DNA of 64,000 nt from Marchantia polymorpha subsp. ruderalis (GCA_037833965.1 AP031352.1:7792501-7856500), one strand, 5' to 3'; shown: positions 10,397-23,606, numbered from the stretch's first letter. The notes: generated by a model from the sequence alone, not told the origin. Numbers and translations are program-made.

Positions 10397-12076
10397 ATGG
10401 CCAACGCCATGAAGTAGTTCAAATTGCAGCCAAACGGATCATACTTGGTTACGATCGAGAACTCTTCGCGGTTCAACCTTTCCATGCAACACATTTCTGT
10501 TGGACTGTCATTTAGGCCGACGGCTAAGGTGATTGAACAACATCGTGTAGCAACCAAGAATCCAAAACTGAACAGCCTCAACGATCATATGGTGAGTCAG
10601 TTCGTGCGTATGCTCCTTGCCGTCGCCTTGTAGATCATCTCCGATATACTCATGGATCCAAACATTTGGGCGTTTTTTCTAGCGGCTGATGCAAGCGCTT
10701 ATTTGAAAGTTCTTGATCATCGGATTCGTGTGTGCGTGAAAGTCGTGTTGTACAACTTCCACCTCGTGCTGATACTATTCTTTGAACGCCATACTGCTCA
10801 AAACTATGTCAAGCTCATCAAGACTATGCTTGACAGCGTGTATCCATCTTGGCGCGACAAGATCATTTCAATCAGTTCAGATGGAGAAAATACAATGACA
10901 GATAGGCATGCTGGAGTTGTCACACTGCTTGAGAAGAAATATTCCAATCTTTTGCTTTGTATTTGGTGCGTTGCTCATCTGCTTGATATTGTGGTAAAAA
11001 ATGCCACGCATGGTGTGTTGAACGAGATGTTATATAAGGTTGCCCATGCGTTTTTTGTGCATCTTCGAGCTCAACAAAATCTCATCAACGAAATGGGTTC
11101 CAAATGCTCAAAGGACACAACGCGATGGGTGGCATTTGGCAATATTCTCTGTTGACTTCTGGAACATCGTCGTTGGTTGATGATTCACGTGGAAAACAGA
11201 CAACCTATCCAAGCTCCGTTCATGCAATGGTGAATCATTGCAAGAGCTCTATTCCCATTGTTTGAGCTGATTGCCGCCACTATATCCTCAATCCAATCTC
11301 CAAAGTTGATCATCTCTCAGCAACGCCAAGAGTTAGCGAAGCTGATGACAGACATTGCAGATAGTTTGGATATTTGTTCTACTACAGATGCAGCGCTGAA
11401 CGAAATTGATTCTATCACAATTGTTCAGCAAGATGGTTTGTTTGTAACCAAAAATTCTATTGTCATGTATATATTAGATCAAGATTCGTGGGCAAAGGAT
11501 CTATGTTATGAGCTTTCAGGATTTGAAGAGCAACTGACATGGGAGGAAATGGGTACTTTTTCACTCTCTATTGTGGCAAACGGTTTGCTAATCAAGGCGG
11601 AACGTGGTTCTAACAATCAATTCAGGGAATTGGAAGCACCTCCAGTGATGCCAGCAGATTTAGTCAAGATGCGTCTTGCTTTATTTATCGGCGAGGTGGT
11701 GGATCAATATAGGGCACACTTGGGCAAGCACTGGAGCGCTGACCTGATCGACAGGACGGAGAATGAACACCGTGACCTGCTACTTGTTTACGGACATGAG
11801 CTGAATGTGAAGGATACAATTGACAATCACAATGAGAAGACTTTCTTCAACGAGGCATGGGATTGTTTAAATAGACGTTTCCTGCATTTGCAACAATTGT
11901 GTGATGGTCTAGCTACTGCTTTTCCAAATACTACCTCCGTTGAAAGCGATTTTTCCATTATCAAATAGGAGAAAGATGACTCACGCACAAGGCTAACAAG
12001 TATTTCTTTGGCAGGCATTATGCATGCGAAGCAGTTTAAAATGCTAAAAACTATTGTAGCAAACCACTCGGAGTAA
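10397..12076 (+). pseudogene. hAT-like transposase, one frame with five nonsense codons
   Basis: From the ATG at 10397 to the TAA at 12074-12076 the sequence stays in one frame (560 codons) with no indel. It is interrupted only by TAG 10415, TAG 10631, TGA 11153, TGA 11231 and TAG 11966. Similarity continues across each stop. Visible features in order are a first acidic segment (AADAS, near 10690), FFERHTAQNYV, SSDGENTMTDRHAGVV (about 10871-10920, second acidic block), the CIWCVAHLLDIV motif typical of hAT (about 10958), and a C-terminal dimerisation segment ending TTSVESDFSIIK, followed by EKDDSRTRL. hAT transposases cut and paste their element by a DDE-type nuclease. No zinc-finger BED domain is seen in this frame. 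Family assignment is from motif pattern only. Confidence 0.8.
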
Positions 12077-12167
12077 AAGTAGTGAAGTTAGTGTTAGTGC
12101 CAAAATTGCCAGAATTAAGGAGAGCAATTTGCCAGATTTACCGTAGTTCTGGCAAACCTCGCATTTG

Positions 12168-12192
12168 CCAGATTTTAGTAAGTCTGTTATAA
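12168..12192 (-). repeat. Right inverted repeat of the hAT candidate
   Basis: gattttagtaagtctgttat and the flanking bases pair with 9664-9690 in inverse orientation. It sits about 90 bp beyond the transposase stop, preceded by several gccaga-type subterminal motifs. Confidence 0.5.
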
Positions 12193-12199
12193 GCACAAA

Positions 12200-13240
12200 A
12201 TGGCCACAAATTTCAATTATCAAGAGATTGAACTGATTGATCTCTTCCTTAGTTAATGAATCCTTCATTCCACTCATTCGGCAATATGTTTCCACCAGAG
12301 CCAATAAAAGGCAACGTTGCCAAGATAGCAAAGTATTGAGCTCTTGTAAGGAGACAAACACGGAGTTTGCTTTTTCAACAAAATCATTCAAAGCAAATAG
12401 AAACATCCATCATATCAAAGCAAGATTGCACGCATGCTGCTTCTTGTCTAGATATTGTCAACTTTCATGTGATTCCCGCACCTTGAGACTTTTCCGATTG
12501 ACAATTTGCAAGTGTTGATCACTTTTGAAAAAGTTGCTCTCATCTCAGTAACTAGGTTCTGCTGACAATGCAAATATCCAAATAATGTAGTGAGTATGGA
12601 AAGAATTCTTTGTCCAACACCTTCTAAAAGACGATCTACATCTTGAGATCCATTTGATGTAATCCGCACTAGACGTAAATGATGTCAGACTGTATAGCTT
12701 CCTCAATGAGAGTCGCTAGCATGCGAATTCGTCTAATCATAGTACGATCATCATTAGTGGAGACTTTGATGATATGTTTCCGACAATCAAAGAACAATGC
12801 ATCTAAAAAGTTCTCCAATACAACAAACATTTCGGTTGTTGTGTGCCGATCGAATAAAGGTATAGCCAAGAGATGGAACTTTTGGATAATAGATTCAATG
12901 TTCACCCAAGAATAAACATCGAGATACAACATTTCTTGATGATTGGAACAATTCAACACGATGAAAAATGCTCACACTTGCGACATCACATCCAAAAGTA
13001 TTTGAAGTGATACAGCGTAGACAATTCTCAAATAACTTGATGTCATGACTTCATTGCAACCTCCTAGATATGATGAACCAGTTTGCTCTTGGGTAGCTTG
13101 CAACAAACAATCCCAATCGGAAAGCGGCACTGTATCTCATATATCGAATGCAAAGAAACAATTGTTGTGATGTCTTGATAACAAACACGTATCCGTCCCT
13201 TTGAATGTCATCATCACTTGCATCCTCAATAGATCGCAAT
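12200..13240 (-). pseudogene. Second, more decayed hAT-like transposase, opposite strand
   Basis: On the - strand, fragments parallel the transposase on the + strand to its left. LLAIPLFDRHTTTEMFV and ATLIEEA (12959-12669) match its FFERHTAQNYV and VTLLEK blocks, and LVTEMRATFSK (near 12540) matches its LINEMGSKCSK block. Further fragments lie at 13239-13051 and 12406-12200. Stops and shifts separate them. The two transposases are arranged tail to tail. It is a different subfamily member, not an inverted copy, because the DNA sequences are not alike. Confidence 0.6.
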
Positions 13241-15169
13241 TTAAAATGAAATAAAGTCCAACCGTGGCTTACTCCTTTGACATCATCAAGATGAAAAAAT
13301 CAACTCTCCAATGATAACCTCCACAATGTACTTATTGATCAAATATTGCAAAGAATCACCATCCTCAAAATGAGCAATCATCGTCTTGACAAAAGTCACA
13401 AAATGATTCACAAAGAACGCTTCCTTCTTCTTAGTAGTCTGGAGCTTGCAATTCTCTTCCCACTTTTATGCATGCTGCGTCTTGGGAAGCAACATGCATT
13501 CATTCAACATTCATGTAGTTATCAGTACGTGATAAGTCGTAATATTTCACATTGGTTGTAATTTTTTGCTTCTTGTCAACTGATTCTCCAAGACCAAAGA
13601 GAATTTAAAAGCGAAAAATGATGCTGGTGATTGTGCTTGTCTGCAAGTCTCGGGCAGTAATCTTCAGATCATACTTGGTCGCATGGTCACACAGGAAGTG
13701 CAGATTCGTCTTAGAATACTTTGGAGTCATTGTGAAAAATAAGAGTGAAAAGTTATCGAAAGTAAATTAGACTAAGTATTTTCCTGTTATGGAAAGAAAT
13801 AGAAGCAGAAATTGCCCCAAAATGTTTACAATTTGCTTTCTATTTAAGTAACAGAGAATTGCGTCTGACTCAAGCATAATTTTCTAGTACTTAAATAGAG
13901 AACTAATTGTAACTAACTAACTAGTTGGAACTAATCATTCGTCTAACAAATGATATAAAATAAAGCAAAATTACAATTGGTGAGATTATGACGTGCATAG
14001 TTTGTGTTTCACCATAGAATCATTCACAAAGCTACATGTATCTCACAATATGTCAATCACATCAATTTTTCACACTCATTTGAGTGAATCAAGTTAGAAT
14101 TGAACCGGCCAGCACAAGGCACAGACTTACTTACTTTTGACAAATGGTAGAAATTAATATCGGAAAATTTGGAAAGTGCGCCACTAATTCCCAAAATTGA
14201 GAAGACCTGGTTATAGGAGTAGCCCCAATGGTTGCACGAACCCTAGGCTATCATCCAATGGGGTGACACGTAGGTCAGCAAGTCTTCACTTGAAGTAAGA
14301 AGGGAATGTTCTTTGATGGCCACCATAACTAGAGATATCATTTTCAAATTGGATTACAAAACCTAAAACATTTAGTTTACACATTTAGCCCAATGTTGCC
14401 ACAAGGATAAGGTTTACAATGAGTAACAAATGTCATGGAACCAATGTTATTATATTCAAAAAACCGTTTAAGACTACAATTTACTCATCAGCTAACCATT
14501 TCCAACACATACTATGGAAAAAAAATACAAAAATCAGCCACTTCAAACTTTGCATTACATGATTTTTATTCACAAACATATCGCAAGTATACCACAATCA
14601 TTTTTTATACTTTCTAAACATCTCATATTTGTATCATGTCTAATACAATGGCGACAATTTCATTTAAACCAAAATTGTAAATATCTACACTAACTAATCT
14701 TCCTTGAAAGTCCATTTTAAGCTCCAACCTTCAAAAATTGCTCATAAAGAACACCTTTATAAGATGAGTTCCAGATTTATTTTAATTGATATGCTTGCAC
14801 ACGTACACTATCTAACTGAAAATGAGAAACTTCACAGTAGATGTTGTTCTTTTCATATAACATCAAAATAGATATAGTTCGTTATATCGACACAAAGTAA
14901 TCAAGTAATTTTCTCCCAATTGACAATCAAGTTATTTCAAATTCATATGAACATTACTTTAATACTGGTCTAATTTAAAGTTATGATAAACAGTTTGAGA
15001 ACTATGATTATAGTATAAATAATGCAACATTGTCATTTAGTCATATGTATGCGATTCATAAAAAGATCAAGCTATTTTGAATACAAGAAAATTCGTATAT
15101 AATATTATTCATCGCTCTCTAAACTTTACATTCAAAAGAATGGTTAAACATAACTTTGAATATACTTTT

Positions 15170-15210
15170 AATCACAAGTGAATATATGCTGAATATTCAC
15201 TTGTGATTAG
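15170..15210. repeat. Perfect 17-bp-arm hairpin
   Basis: taatcacaagtgaatat (15170-15186) is followed by a 7-base loop and then its exact inverse complement (15194-15210). The surrounding DNA is AT-rich and non-coding. No target duplication is evident. Confidence 0.85.
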
Positions 15211-18200
15211 CTCCTCCATTGTTTGAGTTACATAACATGTATATCATGCATAACTTTGAGGTTACAATTCATAATATTAGTTGTGATTAAAACATTCTTG
15301 GAATGTAGTATGATGCACAATGAAACACAATCAAACCATCACACTATAACAAAATGAAAAAAATTATTGGAAAAGTAATTTCACATATTTTTGTGATCAA
15401 ATCCATCGTGTTTCATGTAAACAAGATTGTTTATATGAAGTCTACAAATTGCAGTCTTATCTCCTTGGGTTGAACCATATTGTACGAAATTCTATTTTTT
15501 TAAATAATTATGATCATAGTGAAGAACTCTTTACTTGTATTATGAAGACATATTAGAATTTAATCAAAAGATTATTCTGTTAAAAAAACAGAACAAATTG
15601 TTCTGTTTCTTGATCTATTTCTTTTCTCCCTTCTCATGTTACAAAAAATGTAATGAAAATTATGCTAGAGACACTCGTAAGCTAAATCGGCAAGCCAAAA
15701 TTTCAAAGTTTTTTCAGTTTTATATGATTTTGAGACAAAATGATCTCAAGATGTTTTGAAATATACGATTATCGATCAATGTTTGATCACACAAGGCTTC
15801 AATTTGTTTTATACTTTAATATCTATAGATTAATCTGGAAGTGATCATGTAGACTTGCTGGTGAATGCTTTGTCAAAGATATAGAATCGACTGTAAGCGA
15901 TTGAACTTGAGAAATAGCATCCAAGAATCATCCAAGCAACTCCAGAGAAACTTTTTGGCCGTACAATTGGTCTATGTATTGTCCATATATTACATTAAGT
16001 TGCAATCGTTCCATGTTTATTTTACCTCGTGATCTTGTTCCAGGTACAATGCCTGAAGACGGATCAAACTGCAAATAATACGTGAAGGCTTCAAAAAAGT
16101 TGCAACGTGTCAACCTAATTGCAAATTTCTTTGTAGCCATTTACATATTCCAAAATACAAATTTAGAGACTGAATATCCTCGTCCATATTGAACTTGTAA
16201 ACACCATTAATCTGAGAGCACTGCCCAGCAATATAGAAAGCCAGCATCTTTACCGGAGTAGTTTAACATTATAACCGTCTCTCTGAAAATCCACATATTA
16301 TAAATTTGATTCAACTAAAAATGCTGACAGATTTCCATACTCATTTTCATTACATGCCAAACGAGTAGTAGTCACAAAACTGTCTTCTTGAATGGTCCTT
16401 GGCACTTTCATTATGAATGTCACTTTCAAAAGCTTTCAACTTTTCTTATCCACTTGCTTTTACGCTGCTAGTACCAACTCAAAGACTTTCTAGAATTGAT
16501 TTAGTTTCATCTGAGTCGGAATCTCTATTAGGTTGCCCAGTCTTGTGTTAATTTCAGCCCGTGAGTAAAAATACGTCTTATATGAGTCATATACAAATCA
16601 TTAATTTAGATGCGACACCGCATGAACATCTAGGTAATTTAGGCCTCGAGATATACAATCGCCTATTTTATGCTAGTAAAGGTATACTATGATTGTTCAT
16701 TTCTGATCAAATATATACACTGATCGTGTGTAATTATTAATTTGTATGTTGCTTTAATCAACATGCAGAGCAACTCCAGATAGAGTAATATACACTATTT
16801 ATGGAATTTACATATATTATATTTAAAGTGTCAGAAACCAACAGTTATCAGTTGGGTCACATTTTAGGAGCGCCAGTATGTGAATGATCTGATATATAAC
16901 CATGCCATTTGAAGAAGACCAGTCTCGTACACTACTTCAGGTCCTTTGGATCGAAGGCTGAAAGTACTTTGTTAGCACCGAACACCGAGGTTAACATGGG
17001 ATATAGAAATCAGATCACGGTATACGTATTGAGATCACTTTCTAAAATCCGATGATATTCTTGAGTAAAGTTTGCAACTACTTGTACGGAGTAGTATCGA
17101 ATTTTCAGACATAAACAGTTTCAGTTTCTATTGTGAATCTTTTTCAGATTTTTCAGAGTTTTAAATGTCGAAACCTATCAACTAGTACTTTCCGAAGTGT
17201 GGAAACCATGCCTAGGGAACAAAATTATGAGATATATAATATTCTACCCGGAGAAAGATCGGATCATGATATTGTGAGCTTAGTGTGCTCCCGTGAGTTT
17301 ATTGTGAGAGGAACGTCGTGAGTTGAAATGACTGCTTACTAAGAAGTATAGGAGTACTATAAATATTGTGACAAAGGGAAGCAATCACTTCAGGATGAAA
17401 ACAACTGCAGAGTTGAATTTGAGAAGTAAACAATTTTGAATCATGTAATTGTGCTCTGTTTATGTATTCATGGCTGATCGCTGGAAATTTATTGCCTAGC
17501 ATCCCTGCAAAGTGGTGACAGGGCGTCTCGGCTGCTTACCCCTAGCACTCGGATAAATGTACTATGTGGACCATGTCTGATCCATTTTAAAAATGTGATG
17601 ATGCTTTTTAGGAGACTGTTGATTTGACCTCGGATGTTCTCGAGTGAATCTTTCAGCAAGTTGTTGTTTTTCGTTTGAATTCTTCTACAGCACTACAGTC
17701 ACTGAATAATCTAATCATTGTTAGGTGTACACTCTAGTCTCATGATGCACGGATTATGGTATCAATATTTTACTAGCAATAGCCTACGGGCGACAGCGAT
17801 TCTCTCTGATTTATGACAAGATGGAATGAAAAAGAGCCCTCCATGTGCATGTGTTTTTCAAGATGAAATAAGCACAATGGAATCTGTTCAATGTGGAAAG
17901 CATTCTGAACGTAGCACTCTGCAATGCTAACTTGTGAAATTCTCGTGATTCTGTAAGACCTGACGTGCAGAACCTGGCTTGCGGAACGTGTGTCAATTAG
18001 CATATGAGGAATAAGCAGTCCTAGCCTTTCAGAAGGTTGAACTCTGCTTTCTCTGTTCCTCTGAATTCTTTCATGACAAGAACATTTTTTTTCTCAAAAG
18101 GACTGTAGCGACTGTACTGCATTGGGCAGGACTTCAGATGGACAAGCAAGTAGGATGATGCTCTTTGAAAAGCGTGCTGGCGCCAAATTCCAATTCCTGC

Positions 18201-19202
18201 GCTTTAAGATCAGAGTGAATCAGCACGAGAATACTGTGTACGATAGCTTTTCTTCTCAAGCACAAATGAATCCAATTTTCTGTGCCTTGCCTTGGCTCGA
18301 ATCGACCTCACCTCTGTGGGTCTTGGACTCATGATCTCCGTTTACTATGTCAGTATTACTGTAGTTCCAGGCTTCCAGCGCCTCGATTGCAGGAAGCTTT
18401 AGCCTCCGCTTTACAGATCAAGATTGCTGATGGTAGGTGCGAGTGATTCCTTCGTTGAGCACCGGCCATTATTTGTTTGATGACCTTATTACTACTGGAA
18501 ATCGGGCTTTTCTTGCATCAGTAGAGTCGATTAAAGCCGATATTACTGGACGGAGAAGGGGAGCCTTGAACTTTTCTTTCATTCCGCTCGCATTAGTCGG
18601 CCTGGATTATTCTGGACTCTAGCTCCGTCAGGCAAGTCAGCCCTTTCTTTTAAAATGAGTAGACCTGGGGCGAGCATTCTTAGTAGACTCCATGTCTTGT
18701 ACTTTTGATCGCTCTCCTACCATTTCTTGCATTCCACAAAGCCTCACTTCTCTGACATTCTGTTTCGAGGGTTCCAGGATACTTCAGCCGGAACTGATGC
18801 GGGAACTGCGCCGCCGCGGTCGCGTTGATTTGATCGTCCGCGTCGAAATCCAAGATTTTATGATTTGCTGAGAAGGTAGACATATTGTTGTGCATACACG
18901 TAGTACACGTGATACGCGAGAACAAACCCCGGTCGTCTTTTCCGGCTGGATCGGCCCTCATAAGAGTAAAACGCAGCTAATGGAGGGCTATGTGCAACTA
19001 CATGACATGGATAAAAAGCCAAAACATGCCCATCTTAAGGTCAGAAGAAAACGAAAGAGAAGCTCTCTCATGATAAAAGACTATTTCTCCAACTGCGACT
19101 GTCAAGTCTCTTACAGGCACATTTTAAACATTGATGTTCCTTCCATAACATGAGGTATGGGGCAGGCATGATTATGTCAGTAGGTCGCGTTAAGTGTTTA
19201 AT

Positions 19203-19545
19203 TTAGTCACCTCAAGAAAATTAATTTAGGCTAATTTAGGCGCTTTGGTGCCAAAGGTTACTTTGAATGCACTTTGAGAGCGAGTGAGGGGTTTGGAGGT
19301 AAAGGGACAGAGAGTCATGTGGCTTTCAGTCGTGTTGTGAGTCTCGTGGGTGAGAGAATTGCAACTATGAGACCGACGTGGTAACAAGTTAATTTACAGT
19401 TGAAATCTACCACGCTCCAATTTTGACCCAATCACAGATTAATTTAGGCAATGCTAAAGGTAATTTAGGCGCTAGAGACAGCAACATTTCAGATAACTTA
19501 GTCACCTCGGTATATGAGCGCCTAAAGTAACCATGCCCGGATAAA
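19203..19545. repeat. Segment with repeated tttaggcgct motifs in both orientations, possible MITE
   Basis: Motifs (t)taatttaggc or tttaggcgct occur near 19221, 19232, 19439 and 19461. The inverse agcgcctaaa lies near 19518. ggttactttg (about 19257) has an inverse partner, taaagtaacc (about 19524). tagtcacctc occurs directly at both ends. This clustering suggests a small non-autonomous element, but the ends are unclear. Confidence 0.35.
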
Positions 19546-21372
19546 GGTAAATGTTACGAATCAAAACTATCAACCTTTCAATGACATACTTTAAAGCTCG
19601 TTATAATGCAGAACACCCTTCCTTTTAAAACTAGTCACAAGATATGTTCTTCACATAGTCCTGAATACTTGAGATTTTTAGCAGTAGCACTAATCTGCGC
19701 AGCTCTTCCAGTCTGTTGAAGTATGTGACTTTGGTGTGTCCCGCCAAATAAGTAACCGCAACTTCATCCATTGCAACTTCCATGAATCTTAGAGGTCAAC
19801 ATGGAAGGTTGTCCCGGGATGTTACAAAGGAATAGCATAATGTCATCATGTGTTGTGATCATCGGACGACCAAAATGACAATGTGTCAAAAGACTCCTGG
19901 CAACATTTATTTTTCGATAAGACTCACACTAGAAGTAAAAATCTGTATCAAATCTTGTAGGGAGAACAACGGTACGATGAATGTTATATTTGTGCATGTG
20001 ATATGCAGAGAGATCACATCCCACCCGTCAGCCTTCGTACTGGCTTTGTACTTCGTACTTGTTGCTTAGAATGTTACCCGTACTTAGATGCTGGCTTACA
20101 ATGCCACGTCGAGAGGTTGTCATGCATAAGTATAAGAAAGCACACCATGATACTATTCTTATGGTGTGCGTCCATGAGGGATCCATTTAATCCACCTGCC
20201 GTTTGCTACACTCTCAAAAGGTGGGTGATCATGTTTTGCTAAAGCTAATGAGTCATTGAATGCTATAATGTTATATTGTAAATAATGCTGTAAAATACCA
20301 CGAGTCATATATTAATTAAAATCTCTAGCTTAAACTCAAATTATAATAATTTTAACTTGAGATAAAATTAGTCTTATACTACTTAGTCTTATACCTTTAG
20401 TTTTCGCTATTTTAAATTTTGGATGTAAGATTCATTCTTCCTTCAACACTTTATAGATTTGTTAGTAAAGACCGTATTGTTCTTGTGGAAGTAATTAGAG
20501 AATAGTGAACCAAGTACCTTTTTTAGGCTACGTTTTGTAAGTGTGTTTTTTCAACACACTTGTTAGTGGATATGTGAAATCATCGTGTTTCTTATAACAA
20601 TTGATTACGGAGAGAGTTGCGGATGAGAGATCTTCTCACCATGGATTAAAGGGATGTCGTCTTTGCCTCGTTCCAGGTTTAAGGGCCATTAGATTTGGTA
20701 CAAGCTCAGCCTCCTGGTGTATGTGGCAATAGTAGCCTTCAGGTCCTTAAAAATTCTAGTAGTGGCCATCCAATTCAAAAATGGAAAGATTGTTAGGTAA
20801 AAGGCCCAATGGCAAGAAGTAGATCTTTGGCCCCAAAGGCGACAAATCAGCTGTTAGAACCAGAAATTCTAGTAATGGCCGCCAAGAATAACTTACAGCT
20901 AAAACAATTGTTTTGGTAAGAAATTTGAAAAGGACTAATGTCGTGAAATCTTTCTTTTTGTCGACGGTTCTTGTCAAGAAGTTCTTACCGTCAGAAACTG
21001 ACCGTTGTCGTCAAGAACTCAACGGCAGGTATGACCCAAATGAGGAAAAAAATCAAAATTCTAACGGGTGAAGATTGGTCATCACCCGTTAATTATCCAA
21101 CGGTCAGCGGTGGAATAATCCTAGCGGCCGGCACTGAAACATACTAGCCGCCACCTGAAACATTTTAGCAATGATCAGTGCAAATCTTTAAGCCTTGACG
21201 CTAGATTATTTGAAAGATTCGGGTGGAGAGCCAATTGCAGAATAATTTTATATATAAGACATGTTTCAGAAAAAATCTCACATCCAAAACTTGGTTTAAC
21301 GAACTCCAAACGTTGTATTTTGAGAGAGACATATGAGTGAGAAATACTTATTTGAATCAACGTCACAGGGCG

Positions 21373-22973
21373 ATGGCAACCACTAAGTTTGGCAGAGCAG
21401 GTTTGGAGACTATTTAACTTGGTAGAGGCAAATGAAGGACAAGCTGAAAGAAATGAATTTGAGAAAAAACGTCAAATCCCAAATCTTTCACCTCAACGGC
21501 TATGATTGGAAGGATGTTCAAAAGCACACTATCAATATAATCATACGGGGAACAAAATTTAGTTTTGAAACAATTAGAGTATTATGATAATTACAATTTG
21601 ATATTTGAGACTCTTGAATGAAGATTTGATCAAAAAGAATTTTCAAACAGCTTGTGTGCATTTTGAAGTTCATCAGCCTTGAGATGAAAGATTCTGGCAC
21701 AAAGATTCAATATCACATTAACGCATTTGTTAATCTTGTGATTGATCTTCAAAATCTTGAAAAGTAAATAAGCAATGAAAAAATAACTTTATATCGATTG
21801 AGTTTATAACTAGCTTCATATCAATTCATGTCACAAATGTTATTTTATCATGATCGGCAGACATTTACTTCCAGAAAGTTGTATTTGCAATGTTGACAGA
21901 TGATTTGCAATAGAATATAATACTAACATCTTTTTCATTATCTTTTTCTTGTTTGGCATTCAATGTGACTTGAGGTTAGTCATATTTAACGAGGTACAAG
22001 GATGACAAACATGTCAAATTTAAGAATAGATATAGGTCTAGAGGTATATCTCTAAAATGAAAAAAAAAAGTATATTGAAAATGTGGCAAAATTGTCCATA
22101 TCAAAAAATATTGTCATGTTGAAGACTAAAGTTGATGATACTTCTTAAGCCAATGCGGCTCAAAAGTTCAATACGGAGTATGATGACTTACTCAAAGAAG
22201 ATCTATGATAACAAAGGCATGATTTTTGCTACTCATCAAAGAATGTGACGTATGAATCTTAAAAGTGCTTGTTTTTATCACATCTCTTACATTATACTTC
22301 AATTTAGTACTTATGAAGTATCAAATTGTTTAGTTTTTATGAAAAATGATCAATCCTATAATATTGAGAATATTGGATCCGTTAAAATTTAAATTTTTGA
22401 GTAAGTTAGATATACATTGATTCAAATTAGATTCAACCTTAGATAATGAAGATTTTGATTTGTCTTTATATGTTAGATTCAAAAAGTCTTAAGTGGAGCT
22501 TAAAGAAGAGAGTGCTTGAGGTGTTTACAAGTGATAAGATTACGCTAAGAGTACCTAAGCACAATAATCTGTACATGCTAGATTATGGGAACATCTATAA
22601 TGGTAATGGTAATAAATCAAGCCCGAGTGACCCCTCGGGTCAACGAAGTCAACTTTGCTAAATCTTGAGTTGAGATGTCTCATGTTTGGCATACTGATCT
22701 TGTACACATGAAGAAAAAGTACATGATACTACTTGATGCTAGGAGTTTGTCACATGGCATGTGTAAAGTTGACTTGGAAGTTGATGAATATTCTGTTATG
22801 GGCAAGCATAATAGGCAAACCTTTTGTGTTTGATTTCACAATCCTAATCCGTCCCATATGAATGCGTCCGAATGCAAGTGATCCAGTCGATTGAACTACT
22901 GGAAATGTCCCAATACAATCTGCACTATTTTCAACCATACAATAAAGAAATGATGTATGAAACCCCACAAACA
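21373..22973 (+). mobile_element. Ty1/copia remnant: gag, zinc knuckle, protease, start of integrase
   Basis: Gag starts ATGGCAACCACTAAGTTTGG (21373), the common copia MATTKF beginning. The DSGTKIQ-like gag block lies near 21690-21770. A zinc knuckle CGKIVHIKKYC is readable at 22082-22114. The protease region follows near 22250-22380, and LDSK.LKWSLKKRVL plus an N-LYMLD block near 22460-22580. A GK..RQTF integrase zinc segment is near 22798-22830. Many stops and shifts interrupt it. The DNA from 21650 closely parallels 53751 onward, so both belong to one family. Sequence similarity ends near the adjacent inverted-repeat element. Confidence 0.8.
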
Positions 22974-22985
22974 AAGTTTATGGAA

Positions 22986-23065
22986 AGATTTGCTTGATGG
23001 GACCCCTGCGGAAAGTAATTTGCTTGATGGGACCCTTTAGGTTTCATTTTACCCGATGGGACCCC
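22986..23065 (+). repeat. Left terminal inverted repeat with internal triplication
   Basis: Within the repeat the unit ttgcttgatgggaccc occurs twice and a variant, ttacccgatgggacc, a third time, spaced roughly 30 bp apart. Tandem motifs inside the ends may be transposase binding sites (inference). Confidence 0.85.
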
Positions 23066-23526
23066 ATGAACAATGCACCGTCACCCATGTTCTAATAACA
23101 ACTAGAGAGAGTGCAACGAGTCCACCGAGTCCACCGCACCCGCAAACAGAGTGGACTTCGCACTCCATCACACTCACTTGTTTTTATATTGTCATTCTGT
23201 ATCGGGCCACTCTCCAAGTAGATGAGCAAAGAAATGTTCATCCGGAGTATATTTGTTCGCCACAAATGGGTGATCGCGAGACTTGAGCTCGGACCACGCT
23301 GGGTTACAGAAAGAGTGTGGAGGTGGGAGGCAACAGAGAAATCCGTGAATCTTTGCGATCGGAAGAATTGAAGCACAACAAATTGCACTTCGAGCAAAAT
23401 TGATATTTGTCCCCGTGATAATCCACCAGAAATTATAATCAGGGATTGATCTTTGATTGTAATTTCCGCACTGTAACTAGTAATAATCATAGTTACAAGA
23501 ACTATGTCCGACGGCACACCGTCGTT

Positions 23527-23606
23527 GAGGTCCCATCGGGCAAAACTAAACCTGAGGGGTCCCATCAAGCAAATTACTTTCCGCAGGGGTCCCATCAAGC
23601 AAATCT
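23527..23606 (-). repeat. Right terminal inverted repeat
   Basis: Inverse partner of 22986-23065. It has the same three-unit structure (gggtcccatcaagcaaa twice, then cccatcgggcaaaa). The six mismatches lie in the inner 30 bases. Confidence 0.85.

Larger units (their letters stand above)
9664..12192 (+). mobile_element. Candidate hAT-family DNA transposon, inactive
   Basis: The element carries a hAT-type transposase pseudogene (10397-12076). Imperfect inverted repeats flank it: ttataagccagttttacta at 9664 and the inverse of about 25 bp at 12168-12192, sharing attttagtaa, ctg and ttataa with two small gaps. Subterminal copies of gccaga(a/t)tt occur at both ends (near 9707-9722 and 12103-12178), as hAT elements often have. 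I could not find a clean 8-bp target duplication, so the exact ends are uncertain. Upstream of the main frame, 9960-10230 may hold a decayed N-terminal exon (HPEDLTRYQLL-like segment). Confidence 0.65.
13241..21372. other. 8-kb stretch without a recognised gene
   Basis: The base composition is mixed: AT-rich at 13.7-16 kb, more balanced at 17-19.5 kb. Open frames up to 93 codons (e.g. 15928-16140 and 18680-18961 on -, 18122-18334 and 18890-19153 on +) show no family I recognise. Short exons of an unknown gene around 17-19 kb cannot be excluded. A hairpin (15170-15210) and a motif-rich segment (19203-19545) are listed separately. Confidence 0.5.
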
